DNA from: Arenibacterium halophilum
GTDB lineage: Bacteria; Pseudomonadota; Alphaproteobacteria; Rhodobacterales; Rhodobacteraceae
Assembly: GCF_005938225.1 (NCBI RefSeq)
Contig: NZ_VCPC01000002.1
Location: 620,001-684,000 of the forward strand
Direction of reading: 5' to 3'
Length of the DNA: 64,000 nucleotides
Shown: positions 42,101 to 50,473 of the stretch, one piece after another
How positions within the stretch are numbered: position 1 is the first letter of the stretch
Layout of the letters: every line of letters starts with the position of its first letter
Program-made: the position numbers and the translations under genes
Notes under the pieces: model-generated
The model's database searches: none
What the model was told of the DNA's origin: nothing
What the model saw: only the letters and a program-made list of their open reading frames with translations

Positions 42101-44883
42101 GAAGCGGAGGAACCGCATCTGATGTTGCAGATGGTGGACATGATATCGTGAGGGCGTTTTTTTCGACCAGTCTTGGTGCCTACATTGAAGACCTCATTCT
42201 TGTCGGAGGTGACGCTATTGACGGTACCGGAAACGAGTTTTCCAACAAGATAACTGGTAATGGTTCGGCGAACCGCTTGGATGGGAGAGTGGGCGCTGAT
42301 ACCATGATTGGCGGCGGCGGAGACGACGTCTACGTCGTCGACGATTCAGGCGACAGCGTAGTGGAGCTTGACGGCGAAGGCCGCGATGAAGTTTTCAGCA
42401 GCATTTCAATCTCGATGTTCGCGAACACAGAAGTCCTTACGCTGACGGGCTATGAGGCGATCAATGCGACCGGTTCGCGGTCCGCTGACGAGATAAATGG
42501 TAACTCTTACGACAACACGATTTCAGGCAATCGGGGCAGCGACATCCTTCGCGGAAATTCCGGATTCGACTCGCTGGTCGGCGGGACCGGGAGCGACAGC
42601 CTTTTTGGCGGCAATGATGATGATGTGTTGAAGGGGGGAAATGGTAACGATCTTCTGGATGGCGGAACCGGTGCCGACAGGATGGTCGGCGGCGGCGGAA
42701 ACGATACCTATGTCGTGGACAACCTCAAAGACCGGATTGTCGAACGCAAAGGCGTCGATACGGTCAACGCGATGATTGATTTCACCCTTGGGAAGGGGGT
42801 TGAAAACCTCGTCCTTCTTGAAACAAGCAATGCCCGTGCCGGAGTAGGCAATGGCGGTCGCAACGATCTGACGGGAAACCGCTACGATAACGTTCTGGAC
42901 GGAAAAGTCGGGGCCGACACCATGAGCGGGCTCGCGGGTAACGATTTCTATTATGTGGACAATGCCGGTGACGTGGTTGTCGAACATGAAAATGCCGGAA
43001 CCGATACGGTAATCGCATCGGTTGACTACGCGCTTGGCGAAAACGTCGAGCACCTTACGCTGACCGGTGAAGCCCACATTGACGGAACTGGCAACGCGGC
43101 TTCGAATGTCATTTATGGGAATGGTGGTCGTAACACGCTGACCGGCAATGACGGTAACGACACACTGGATGGAGGCCTTTTGGCCGACCGCATGATAGGA
43201 GGCACGGGGAACGACACATACTACGTCGATCACGGCAAAGATGTTGTGATCGAAAAGCTCGGCGAAGGCACGGATACAGTCTACTCCGGTGTCAACTTTA
43301 AAATGGAAGATGTGATCGAAGTTCTGCACCTGACCGGGAGCGGAAATCTGCGTGGATACGGTGGAGCATTTGACAGCACGATACACGGAAATGACGGGAA
43401 TAACCGGCTGGATGGCGGTTCGGGTGGGCGAAATACTTTGCACGGTGGTAGCGGGAATGATACCTACGTCGCCCGCACTGCGGCGACCTACGGATATGAA
43501 AACGCTGATGCTGGCATTGACGAATGGATCACATATTTCTCGACCACGCTTGGTGCAAATTTTGAACGCCTCCGCCTGCAGGGCGACGAAAACCTGGATG
43601 GCACTGGGAATGCGCTCGACAACCGAATTCAAGGTAACTCGGGCGATAATACGCTGAACGGTGCTGCAGGTGCTGACCGTATGATCGGTCGCGCGGGCGA
43701 TGACACCTACGTTGTAGATAACATCGGCGATGTCATAGTCGAAAAGAGCAATCAAGGTGTTGACTTGGTGCGTTCGTCTGTGTCGTTCGTTCTAGGTGCA
43801 AACATCGAAGATCTTGAACTGACTGGAAATGGCGCGATCGACGGAACAGGCAACTCTGAAGACAACGTTCTCCTTGGCACTGGCGCAGCGAACAGACTGA
43901 CCGGTGGCAATGGTAGTGATTCACTGCGCGGTTATGCGGGTAATGATGCGCTGAACGGCGGAAATGGTGCCGATATACTTGATGGCGGAGTGGGTGATGA
44001 CACCATGGCAGGCGGTAGTGGAAACGATATCTACTACGTGGACTCATCAGGCGATGAAGTGGTCGAATTAGCCGGAGAAGGCACAGACGAGGTGATTTCC
44101 ACAGTCAGCTATCTGCTGGACGCCAATGTTGAAATTCTAAGATTGAGCGGAAATGGAACTTTGGACGCTGGTGGCAATGCTTTGGACAATACGATCTGGG
44201 GCAACGGCGCGAATAATGTGCTTGACGGGAAAGCCGGTGCCGACCTTCTTATCGGCGGTGGTGGGAATGACATATACCTCGTAGACAATATACGTGATGT
44301 GGTGATCGAGCTCTATGGCGAAGGTCTGGACGAAATTCGGTCTACGGTCAATTTCTCGCTTGACGAAGAAATCGAAAGGCTGACGCTGTTCGGCTCGAAA
44401 TCCGTCGATGGAACCGGAAACCGCCTTGCAAACACGTTAACTGGTAATTCGGCCGCAAATACTCTCAGAGGTATGGGCGGAGACGACATTCTGAATGGGG
44501 AAGCGGGGGCTGACACCCTGATCGGAGGATTGGGCCGTGACACGCTGGATGGTGGGTTGGGCCACGATACATTCGTTTTTGAAACGGCACAAGACAGCGC
44601 CAACGGGTATTACGACGCGGATTGGATCAATAACTTCAGCGTGCTGGGCTCCGATAAGATCGACCTTTCCTTGATTGACGGAGATGTGTCGGTTGCCGGT
44701 GTGCAAGAGCTTGCATTTATCGAGGATCGTGCTTTCTCGAGTGCGGGGCAAATCCGTTTCGAGGCAAACGGATCGAGTGCTACTTCGATTCTGATTAACC
44801 TCGACGCTGATATCAATACGATCGAAATGCGGATAAACCTAGACCGCGTCTATTCACTTACGGCTCAAGATTTCATTTTGTAG
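39181..44883 (+). CDS. RTX calcium-binding protein with FrpC-like self-processing module
   Basis: A 1900-residue secreted protein. Residues 1-313: a hydrophobic/glycine-rich segment near 95-150, then charged helices. At residue 314 the sequence LRDPIVLDLNGDG begins a region with EF-hand-like Asp loops (DWNGDGNINNVTELFGDEF, LDTNGDSVLDANDAQWRKLR, DANSNGQTDSGELL); this matches the FrpC self-processing module, which breaks the Asp-Pro bond (here D314-P315) on calcium binding. The rest carries many nonapeptide blocks of the GGxGxDxL type with interspersed beta segments, and ends in a serralysin-like C-terminal secretion signal (LTAQDFIL). Type I export genes are not adjacent. The start at 39181 follows AAGGA. 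Lower GC than RTX at 51439 suggests separate origin. Toxin or surface protein is possible; the target is unknown. Confidence 0.9.
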   Translation: MTYISTKSMRNALAQNEIDSTSKAVAAAGISTMLNSYVTTLDILMDRALEDMPKNPGRFLQATLPAKVMSGVFNLGTAFLDNQFEGSDRRMIDSIVDVAVGAGVGALAGAVAPYAVAALAGAGVTVGSPVLAAILLGTVITIGVDESELLDPVKDKIGDFIEGSGPVIKEAWDATAAAIGDAADSITDWGEQRLKDLAEAIDKAPAKAAELIDDFKKGYEAAKKKLADAADDAVRDLGLGQDLDDLVGKVKEKLKDLSDALPKNPDEALEKLGEGLKKLGDAVGDATGKVGDWLEGLRDWFEQAIEDSIPRLRDPIVLDLNGDGVQLVSRADANVRFDFDNDGFAESSGWLSAQDGFLAADWNGDGNINNVTELFGDEFTSGFDAMAALDTNGDSVLDANDAQWRKLRVWQDANSNGQTDSGELLRLSAFDIASIDLNFTTVNFNAGANLISEKGVYTTDNGKSFEIADVWFDFDNVNSRSLSVGSVSDSIKALPNLRGYGDIADLHVAMETDAALARRVKKLMEITPDQIIEASGLIEEIVFRWLGTFNEDRNGRGENFDGRVLATLEVITGTPFDVNGVTNPPAEAVAALTGAWQSVVNSAAARLLLQGPFAGVLSGLTYSVETDTLYMVGSAETMLADFAAIAPDGDGADQIAFFATVLSLVESVGADNGFDLENPEFVALREVLLEPLGLVGNTFVDLATEVRILGGAAPVVETHNIRGTSVYGEFNDDITLTGTNEKAVFGNGGDDRIYAGTAGASVMNGGEGDDTLRGGRYNDWLDGGAGHDLLLGGSGNDTYVVDSASDVIIETLYGGIDTVRAHINFSLDWSLENLTLLGAANLSGKGNDNGNRIIGNAGNNDLYGYAGRDYLDGGLGADTMTGGSDDDSYVVDSQGDQVVERRNGGTDHVYASITFTLGRNLENLTLTGESDLNATGNRYNNSIYGNDGDNRLDGGAGGYDRLYGGLGDDVYILRSGGTASDVADGGHDIVRAFFSTSLGAYIEDLILVGGDAIDGTGNEFSNKITGNGSANRLDGRVGADTMIGGGGDDVYVVDDSGDSVVELDGEGRDEVFSSISISMFANTEVLTLTGYEAINATGSRSADEINGNSYDNTISGNRGSDILRGNSGFDSLVGGTGSDSLFGGNDDDVLKGGNGNDLLDGGTGADRMVGGGGNDTYVVDNLKDRIVERKGVDTVNAMIDFTLGKGVENLVLLETSNARAGVGNGGRNDLTGNRYDNVLDGKVGADTMSGLAGNDFYYVDNAGDVVVEHENAGTDTVIASVDYALGENVEHLTLTGEAHIDGTGNAASNVIYGNGGRNTLTGNDGNDTLDGGLLADRMIGGTGNDTYYVDHGKDVVIEKLGEGTDTVYSGVNFKMEDVIEVLHLTGSGNLRGYGGAFDSTIHGNDGNNRLDGGSGGRNTLHGGSGNDTYVARTAATYGYENADAGIDEWITYFSTTLGANFERLRLQGDENLDGTGNALDNRIQGNSGDNTLNGAAGADRMIGRAGDDTYVVDNIGDVIVEKSNQGVDLVRSSVSFVLGANIEDLELTGNGAIDGTGNSEDNVLLGTGAANRLTGGNGSDSLRGYAGNDALNGGNGADILDGGVGDDTMAGGSGNDIYYVDSSGDEVVELAGEGTDEVISTVSYLLDANVEILRLSGNGTLDAGGNALDNTIWGNGANNVLDGKAGADLLIGGGGNDIYLVDNIRDVVIELYGEGLDEIRSTVNFSLDEEIERLTLFGSKSVDGTGNRLANTLTGNSAANTLRGMGGDDILNGEAGADTLIGGLGRDTLDGGLGHDTFVFETAQDSANGYYDADWINNFSVLGSDKIDLSLIDGDVSVAGVQELAFIEDRAFSSAGQIRFEANGSSATSILINLDADINTIEMRINLDRVYSLTAQDFIL

Positions 44884-45621
44884 TAGGTCGGATAAGCAAG
44901 TTTCACGGTCTTGTCAGAAGAAACGAAGTTGAAAGAGGCAGATGGGCCGTAGGCTCTCCCAATGGCCAGACGCTCCCCATTTCACTACTCCAAAGTGATC
45001 TGAGACCCGACTCTCCTCCGGTTTCCGGGAGAGTCCGCAGGTTGATGTCTGGGCCTATGCGGCGCGCATTGCCAGCCCCTTCTTTGCCACGAACTCGGCA
45101 GGCGTGATGTTCCCCAGTTCCGAGTGAGGGCGGTGGTATTTGTAGTCGTGCTGCCATATCCGGATCTGTTCGCGGGCATCGGTCAGAGACGAGAACAGCG
45201 TTTCGTTGAGAAACTCATCCCGGAAACGCCCGTTGAAGCTTTCGACGAAGCCATTCTGCATGGGCTTTCCTGGAGCGATGTTGTGCCATTCGACGCCTTT
45301 GCGCTGGCACCAGCTCAGGACAGTCATCGAGGTCAGTTCCGGTCCATTGTCCGAAACCACCATTGCAGGCTGGCCGCGGCGCAAAATCAACGCATCGAGC
45401 TCGCGCACGACGCGCAGGCCAAAGAGCGACGTGTCCGCCACCAGCGCCAGGCACTCCCGGCTGTAGTCGTCGACCACGGCCAGAACCCGGAACCGGCGGC
45501 CATCCGTCAGCGCATCACTGACGAAGTCGAGCCTCCAGCGCTGGTTGGGGGCATCCGGCACCAGCATCGGCCTGCGCGTTCCCAGGACCCGCTTCCGGCC
45601 GCCGCAGCGGCACACTTGGAG

Positions 45622-45668
45622 GGTCGTCGGGGAAACGTTCCCCCGGACCGCTTCCTGATCCTCCTCCA
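45622..45668. repeat. 47-bp hairpin insert in IS3 orfB (frame-shifting)
   Basis: Extra bases between RRLYRE and [11 protein letters not shown] contain the perfect hairpin GGGGAA-ACG-TTCCCC (45629-45643). The net length is about 43 bases over what relatives have, which shifts the frame. Confidence 0.55.
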
Positions 45669-45706
45669 TCCTCGCGGTAGAGCCGCCTGAGCTTCTTCAG
45701 GTTCAT

Positions 45707-45751
45707 CCATTGCCGGGCAGGCGGTTTGGCAAAGCCAAATCTGCTGAGAAG
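45707..45751. repeat. 45-bp hairpin insert in IS3 orfB (in frame)
   Basis: Exactly 45 bases lie between the codons for GIV and MNLKKL, which are adjacent in related transposases. The insert contains the perfect hairpin TTTGGC-AAA-GCCAAA (45725-45739). It keeps the reading frame. Confidence 0.65.
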
Positions 45752-46013
45752 GACGATCCCCTGCCGTTCCAGCATCACATGGATGCGCCGATAGCCAAAC
45801 CGCCGCCGCTCGGCTGCCACTGCCTTCATCGCAGTCCTCGCCTCAGCATCATCCTGTTGCAGGCTGCGATAGCGCACGCTCGACCGATCCACCGCCAGGG
45901 CCCGGCACGCCCGACGCTGGCTCACCCCGTGGACCGCCACGACATGTGCCACCGCTTCCCGCTTCACGGATGCGTCCATTGTCCTCGGACCAATGGCGGA
46001 AATGGCCGCATCG

Positions 46014-46325
46014 CTACCACTTTCGCGAGGCGACATCCTTCAAAATCGCATTGTCCAGCATCGTTTTCGCCAGCAGCTTCTTCAGCTTCGAGTTCTCGTC
46101 CCCGAGCGCCTTTAACCGCCAGGCATCCAACACCTCGAACCCGCCGAACTGCGCCTTGTATTTGTAGAACGTCGCCGCGCTGACCCCGTGCTTGCGGCAG
46201 ACATCGGCCTTCGCCATGCCCGCCTCCTGCTCCTTCAGCATCCCTACGATCTGGCCCCGATGGGCTTCCGCGGCCCCACTGGGGCCACGGTCCCAGCTCC
46301 AATCCGTAAACCTTGAACGCTTCAG
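46014..46325 (-). pseudogene. IS3 orfA (transposase helix-turn-helix protein)
   Basis: The readable part starts MLKEQEAGMAKADVCRKHGV at 46241 and ends LAKTMLDNAILKDVASRKW, the conserved orfA C-terminal region with its leucine zipper. The upstream part keeps the family start KRSRFT, from a CTG at 46325 where related elements have ATG, but 45 extra bases (46253-46302, net) with a hairpin split it from MLKEQE. The extra bases keep the frame. Without a normal start codon the gene is probably not well expressed. Confidence 0.8.
46253..46302. repeat. Hairpin insert in IS3 orfA
   Basis: Fifty bases replace about five of the canonical orfA start region (between RSRFT and QIVGM), a net gain of 45. 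The insert has the perfect hairpin GGCCCC-ACT-GGGGCC (46272-46286). Confidence 0.55.
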
Positions 46326-46388
46326 TGTCCGTCTCCTGGTTGGAGCGGCCTCTACCTCAAATTGGAGGAAGATACGGGGCTCGGGTCA

Positions 46389-46991
46389 CCGTCAATGCAC
46401 ACATCGGTTCGCGTTCGTCTGACAGCACCTCGACGAGGCCTGTCGCAAGTTCACCGCCCGGGACGGGGCGCGCAATGACAGCGTTCTGATAGCCTAGGCA
46501 ATCGTACGTGCTCTGGCGGTGAATGCAGCTAAAGTTCAGCATCGCGTCGAACACCTGTTTGCCGAATCGCTGGCGGACACGCATCGGCAGAACAAGGCGT
46601 GCGCCGACGAATGGCTGAACACAGCGGCGCACTACAAGATCGAGTGGGAGCAGGTGCTGAACCGACGTATGATTCTTAAAATCAACACTCTGCCGCACCC
46701 GCACCGGGTCAAGATCGACATGAATACGGGCGCTGCATGTATCGAGGCCGCGGCATGTATCTTGCCTCATTCGGCGCCCGATAGCCGCCACCGAGCTTCG
46801 GGACCTGCGGCGTGCGCCAGGAATAGGAAAATTTCTGGATCGTCGGTGAACGCCTTCATTTTTTCCGGTTAAATCCGAGGCGCGCCGCGTGGTCGCGTGG
46901 GTTTACCACACGTGTTGGCACTCGACTTTGGCTCGTCATAGACAGATGCTTCAGTCGCATCGATAACTGGTGACCAATCCGGAGCGAGACC
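46389..46991. other. Gap between IS3 and the SARP-like gene
   Basis: About 600 bases with no secure gene. It begins with a repeat copy CGGTTCGCGTTCGTCTGACA (46405-46424). A short plus-strand stretch (RDGARNDSVLIA, then LAVNAAKVQHRVEHLFAESL) has coding-like composition but is interrupted by stops and matches no family I recognise; it may be a gene remnant. Confidence 0.4.
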
Positions 46992-48500
46992 TTGACCGCG
47001 GACCTTGAAGTTTTTCTGCTTGGCGATCTGCGCGTGGTCTCTTCAGGCAATGAAATGGTGCTGCCCGCGTCACGCAAGGCACGCGCCTTGCTGGGCTTTC
47101 TGGTTGCGACAGGTCGGCCGCATCGGCGCGAACGGCTGTGCGACCTGCTCTGGGATCTTCCCAGCGATCCGAGGGCGGCGCTGCGTTGGGCGATGACAAA
47201 GCTGCGCAAGGTGGTCGATACGCCGGGCCGGTCGCGGATCGCGGCCGATCGCGAAAGGGTGGCTTTCGTCAAGGATTGCGTTCGGGTGGATACGCATCAG
47301 ATTTACGCAAGGCTCGCAGAAGCCGGGGGAGGGGTGCCGTTTGCGGATCTCGAGGTGATGGCCGGCCAGTTGGAGGGCGTATTTCTTGACGGGCTCGACA
47401 ATGCTGGCGACGACGACTTTGCCGCCTGGCTGATGGCCGAGCGGGAGGATGCCCGCCTTGCCCGACTCGACGTGTTGCGTCGGCTTGCTGCGCACCCCGA
47501 TGCCGGGCCAGCGGCTGACAAGTGGCGCAAGTTGTGGCGCGCGGCTGATCCTTCCGCCAACATGGTTGACGATTCCGCTGCGCCGTCCAATCGGACCCAG
47601 AACAAACCCGCCGGGCGGCCTGACCATGCGGCGCGGGCGCGCAGGAATGCCCTGAAATCGCAACGCATCGGTTTCTGCGAGGCCGAAGACGGCGCCAAGA
47701 TCGCCTTTGCCTCGGTCGGGGACGGACCGCCGCTGCTGAAGGCGGCGAACTGGCTCAACCATCTGGAGTTCGACTGGGCCAGCCCGATCTGGGGCCGCAG
47801 TTTCGCCGAGCTTGCCCGCTTTCGCAGCTTCATCCGTTACGACGAACGCGGCTGTGGCCTGTCGGACTGGGATGTCGCCGACCTTGGGTTCGATGCCTTC
47901 GTGTCGGACCTCGAAGCGGTGGCGGACAAGCTGGGTCTTGAGCGTTTCCCCCTGCTTGGCATTTCGCAAGGCTGTGCAGTGTCCATCGAATACGCCGTGC
48001 GCCACCCCGAGCGTGTTTCGGGCCTGATCCTGTTCGGAGGCTATGCCGCCGGTTGGCGCCATCTGGCCAGCCCCGAGGAACAGGCGCGGCGCGAGGCGGT
48101 TCTGACGCTGACCAAACTGGGCTGGGGCACCGACAACCCGGCCTATCGGCACATCTTTTCGAAAACCTTCATGCCCGACGCCGGACCCGAGGTGCTTGAC
48201 TGGTTCGACGACTTCCAGCGTCAGACCGCATCGCCCGACAATGCGGCACGGTTTCAGGACGCGTTCGGCCACATCGACGTGCGCGACCGGCTGGCGCAGG
48301 TGCGCGTGCCGACGCTGGTTCTGCACTCGCGCCACGATCAGCGCATCCCTCTGGACATGGGACGCGCCATCGCCTCGGCCATTCCCGACGCGCAATTCGT
48401 CGTGCTGGAAAGCAAGAACCACATTCTGCTTGACCACGAACCGGCGTGGCGCAAGGCCTACCTGGCCATCGGCCGGTTTCTTGCCGAACACGGCATCTGA
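46992..48500 (+). CDS. Winged-helix (SARP-like) domain fused to alpha/beta hydrolase
   Basis: A 502-residue two-part protein with a TTG start after GGAGCG. The N-terminal 160 residues resemble the DNA-binding plus BTAD-type region of SARP-like regulators: EVFLLGDLRVVSSGNEMVLP, ASRKARALLGFLVATGRPHR, CDLLWDLPSDPRAALRWAMT and KLRKVVDTPGRSRIAADRER. The C-terminal 270 residues are an alpha/beta hydrolase: RYDERGCGLSDW, the nucleophile elbow LLGISQGCAVSIEYAVRHPE (G-I-S-Q-G), a late Asp in VPTLVLHSRHDQRIP and a His in LESKNHILLDH. The fusion could sense a ligand and regulate, but whether the hydrolase is active is unknown. It ends four bases before the convergent S8 protease gene. Confidence 0.82.
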   Translation: MTADLEVFLLGDLRVVSSGNEMVLPASRKARALLGFLVATGRPHRRERLCDLLWDLPSDPRAALRWAMTKLRKVVDTPGRSRIAADRERVAFVKDCVRVDTHQIYARLAEAGGGVPFADLEVMAGQLEGVFLDGLDNAGDDDFAAWLMAEREDARLARLDVLRRLAAHPDAGPAADKWRKLWRAADPSANMVDDSAAPSNRTQNKPAGRPDHAARARRNALKSQRIGFCEAEDGAKIAFASVGDGPPLLKAANWLNHLEFDWASPIWGRSFAELARFRSFIRYDERGCGLSDWDVADLGFDAFVSDLEAVADKLGLERFPLLGISQGCAVSIEYAVRHPERVSGLILFGGYAAGWRHLASPEEQARREAVLTLTKLGWGTDNPAYRHIFSKTFMPDAGPEVLDWFDDFQRQTASPDNAARFQDAFGHIDVRDRLAQVRVPTLVLHSRHDQRIPLDMGRAIASAIPDAQFVVLESKNHILLDHEPAWRKAYLAIGRFLAEHGI

Positions 48501-48504
48501 CGCC

Positions 48505-49653
48505 TCAACCGGCGCCGCACCCGTTCCGAACCTGAACCAGTCCGCTGCCAAACAGGCGATCCGGTCCCGGCGCGCCCAGGTCGCGGGCACGGCTTGCGAG
48601 CCAGTCGCGTGCCGCAGCGGCAGACCCCAGCCGGGCTGCCATGGGATCGGCGGCGAGCAAGGCCGTGACGAAGGGCGCGGCCACCGAGGTGCCCGACAGA
48701 TACACGCCACCGTCGCGCGGCACGAAAACGTCCACGCCCGGCGCAGCGATGTCGACATGCCCGCCTTCCGGCGCCTCCGCGTATAGCGCGAGGGCGGCGT
48801 CAAGCGCGGTCACCCCGATTGTCTGGCGGAAGGCGGCGGGATAGCGCGGCGGGCCGTCCCGGCCGGTATTGCCCACCGCCGCCACGACGATCAGACCGCG
48901 CCGTTCGGCCGCTTGAACTGCGCGGTCAAGTATCTTGTTGTACGGTCCGGCCAAGCTGACATTGACGATCCCGACGCCGCTGTCCTGCATCCAGTCGAGC
49001 GCGCGCACCAGCGTATCGACCCCGGCCGCAGGGGCGCCGCCCTCGGTTCGTCCGATCACCGCCGCATGATACAGACGTGCCCCGGTCAGCCGCCCCGGTC
49101 CGGCGATGAGCTGGGCGATGGCGGTGCCGTGGGCGGTATCTCTGCCAGCGGCGACGAACTGACGCCGCACGATATCGACGCCGGCAAGGCCCATCGCCTT
49201 GGGATCGATGTCGGTATCAAGGGTCCCAATCGGGACTTGCGCGGCGCAGCCCGCCTCTGGCCAGCCGATCAGCGCATTTGCGTATTCGCGGCCCTTGGGC
49301 AATGACGCGGCAACTGGCGCGCTATAGGCGTGATTGACGCCAGCAGTCGCGCCCGGCTCGATCGTTTCGATCTGCCGGATCGCCTCCGCGCCACTGACGT
49401 CGGGCGGCAGGCGGAACACCAGCATTTCCTGCCCCAGTCCTTCCAGCGTTTCGCGGCTTAGCAGATCGAAGGTCGCGACACTTGTCAGGCGGTCGGCGCT
49501 GGCGGCGCTGTCGGTCAGCACGACGAGGCTTGTGGTATCGTAGAGGGTGCCTGCGTCCGCGGCGATGACCTCGGCGGGTGGCGGATCAAGCACGACACCC
49601 TGCGCAAGGGCAGGACAGGCGAGAAGAGCGAAGAATGCGGCAAGCCGGATCAC
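48505..49653 (-). CDS. S8 (subtilisin-like) serine protease, exported
   Basis: A 382-residue protease with a signal peptide (MIRLAAFFALLACPALAQG) from a GTG start at 49653 preceded by AAAGGA. The catalytic triad is visible: Asp146 or Asp148 in IGTLDTDIDP, His175 in RDTAHGTAIA and Ser323 in YLSGTSVAAPFVTAL, with the oxyanion Asn in VAAVGNTGRD. There is no long prodomain of standard subtilisin type, but residues 20-120 could serve as one. The gene is divergent from the anti-sigma gene. In this neighbourhood it could act on the RTX protein, or as a site-1-like protease on the anti-sigma factor; neither is shown. Confidence 0.9.
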   Translation of the reverse strand: MIRLAAFFALLACPALAQGVVLDPPPAEVIAADAGTLYDTTSLVVLTDSAASADRLTSVATFDLLSRETLEGLGQEMLVFRLPPDVSGAEAIRQIETIEPGATAGVNHAYSAPVAASLPKGREYANALIGWPEAGCAAQVPIGTLDTDIDPKAMGLAGVDIVRRQFVAAGRDTAHGTAIAQLIAGPGRLTGARLYHAAVIGRTEGGAPAAGVDTLVRALDWMQDSGVGIVNVSLAGPYNKILDRAVQAAERRGLIVVAAVGNTGRDGPPRYPAAFRQTIGVTALDAALALYAEAPEGGHVDIAAPGVDVFVPRDGGVYLSGTSVAAPFVTALLAADPMAARLGSAAAARDWLASRARDLGAPGPDRLFGSGLVQVRNGCGAG

Positions 49654-49709
49654 GGTGCTGATCCTTTCCTGTTGAGGATGCGTTCCGCCGGAAAATTTTT
49701 CCCGACGAT

Positions 49710-49735
49710 TGAACCGTTGCACCAACTGGCGCGAC
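49710..49735 (+). promoter_or_regulatory. Predicted ECF promoter of the anti-sigma gene
   Basis: TGAACC (49710-49715), a 16-base spacer and CGAC (49732-49735) lie about 58 bases upstream of the anti-sigma start. The same arrangement, including the flanking ATTGAACCGTTGC, occurs before the RTX gene at 51355. Such TGAAC/GGAAC -35 and CG-containing -10 elements are typical of ECF sigma factors. Confidence 0.7.
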
Positions 49736-49793
49736 GAAGAAAGACAGGCAGGCCGGACGCGGCCCGCCACAAGACCACAGAGGAGCCCCAGCC

Positions 49794-50372
49794 ATGGCAC
49801 AAAATACGGATTTCCCAGGCGACGACGACCTGCTTGACCATATCGCCGGACGCGCCGCGCCCGAGGTTTCCGCCCGGATCGAGGCGGCCGCCGAACACGA
49901 TCCGCATCTTGCCGCCGACATCGCCCTGATGCGCGGGGCCAAGGCGGCGCTGGCCGATGCGACCACAGAGTCTCCGCCGGGCGCGCTTGGCTGGGCGCGG
50001 CTCGAACGTTCGATTGACCGCACCTCGTTTCCGGCGCGCTGGCCTGCCTGGCAGGTGGCCGCGGCCAGCGCGGTTGCGGCTGTCCTGCTGTGGCAATTCG
50101 CTGTCGTGCCGGCCTTTGTTGCCGGATCGGGCGGCGGCTACGTCACCGCGACAGGCACCGTAAAAGGCGTATCCGCAACCGTCGCCTTTGCGCCGGGCGC
50201 GACCGAGGCGCAGGTCCGCGCGGTATTGCTCGCCGCTGGCGCCACGATGACCGGCGGGCCGAGTGCGCTGGGGCTGTGGACGCTCGGGTTCGCAGACGAG
50301 GCCGCGCGCGATGCGGCGTTGGTGCGGATGCGATCCGCCACGGGCGTGGTGGAAAGCATTCAGGGCAACTGA
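49794..50372 (+). CDS. Membrane anti-sigma factor-like protein
   Basis: A 192-residue protein with a cytoplasmic N-terminal region (DDDLLDHIAGRAAPEVSARI, residues 9-30), one transmembrane segment (WQVAAASAVAAVLLWQFAVV, near residue 85) and a periplasmic domain (VTATGTVKGVSATVAFAPGA, then RAVLLAAGATMTGGPSALGL). This layout is that of anti-sigma factors bound to the inner membrane. The zinc-binding HCC motif of the ZAS type is absent, so it is a non-ZAS anti-sigma or a related regulator. It faces the ECF sigma gene tail to tail with about 100 bases between, an unusual separation, since most pairs are in one operon. The ECF-like promoter before it suggests feedback control. Confidence 0.75.
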   Translation: MAQNTDFPGDDDLLDHIAGRAAPEVSARIEAAAEHDPHLAADIALMRGAKAALADATTESPPGALGWARLERSIDRTSFPARWPAWQVAAASAVAAVLLWQFAVVPAFVAGSGGGYVTATGTVKGVSATVAFAPGATEAQVRAVLLAAGATMTGGPSALGLWTLGFADEAARDAALVRMRSATGVVESIQGN

Positions 50373-50473
50373 CCGTTGGTCGCCAGTAACTGACACAAGG
50401 GTATGCGACGACGCCCAAGGGCCTTGCCGTCGCCCCCTTGGGGAGGGGCGACACGACCTGCAAAACGGGAAGG

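Larger units (their letters stand above)
45055..46036 (-). pseudogene. IS3 orfB (DDE transposase), frameshifted
   Basis: The first part (46036-45670) reads SVKREAVAHVVAVHGVSQRR, RRRFGYRRIHVMLERQGIV and [12 protein letters not shown]; the catalytic DDE part (45669-45055) reads [52 protein letters not shown], and [20 protein letters not shown] in another frame. Two hairpin-bearing inserts (45707-45751 in frame, 45622-45668 shifting the frame) explain the break. The DDE residues themselves are intact ([23 protein letters not shown]). Confidence 0.88.
44996..46388 (-). mobile_element. IS3-family insertion sequence, degenerate
   Basis: Ends carry imperfect inverted repeats: left end begins TGATCTGAGACCCGACTC at 44996, right end is the complement beginning TGACCCGAGCCCCGT, ending at 46388. 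About 1393 bp contain orfA and orfB on the minus strand. No direct target duplication is seen (CAAAG before, CCGTC after), so the copy may be old or rearranged. The element is longer than usual because of three short hairpin-bearing inserts (see findings). Typical IS3 elements of this group are near 1.25-1.35 kb. Confidence 0.88.

Noticed and set aside
42523-43755. Long minus-strand frame inside the first RTX gene
   Set aside because: Same cause: repeat-driven lack of stops, with low-complexity translation and no family match.
44991-46393. Target-site duplication flanking the IS3 element
   Set aside because: CAAAG on the left and CCGTC on the right do not match in any 3-5 base length.
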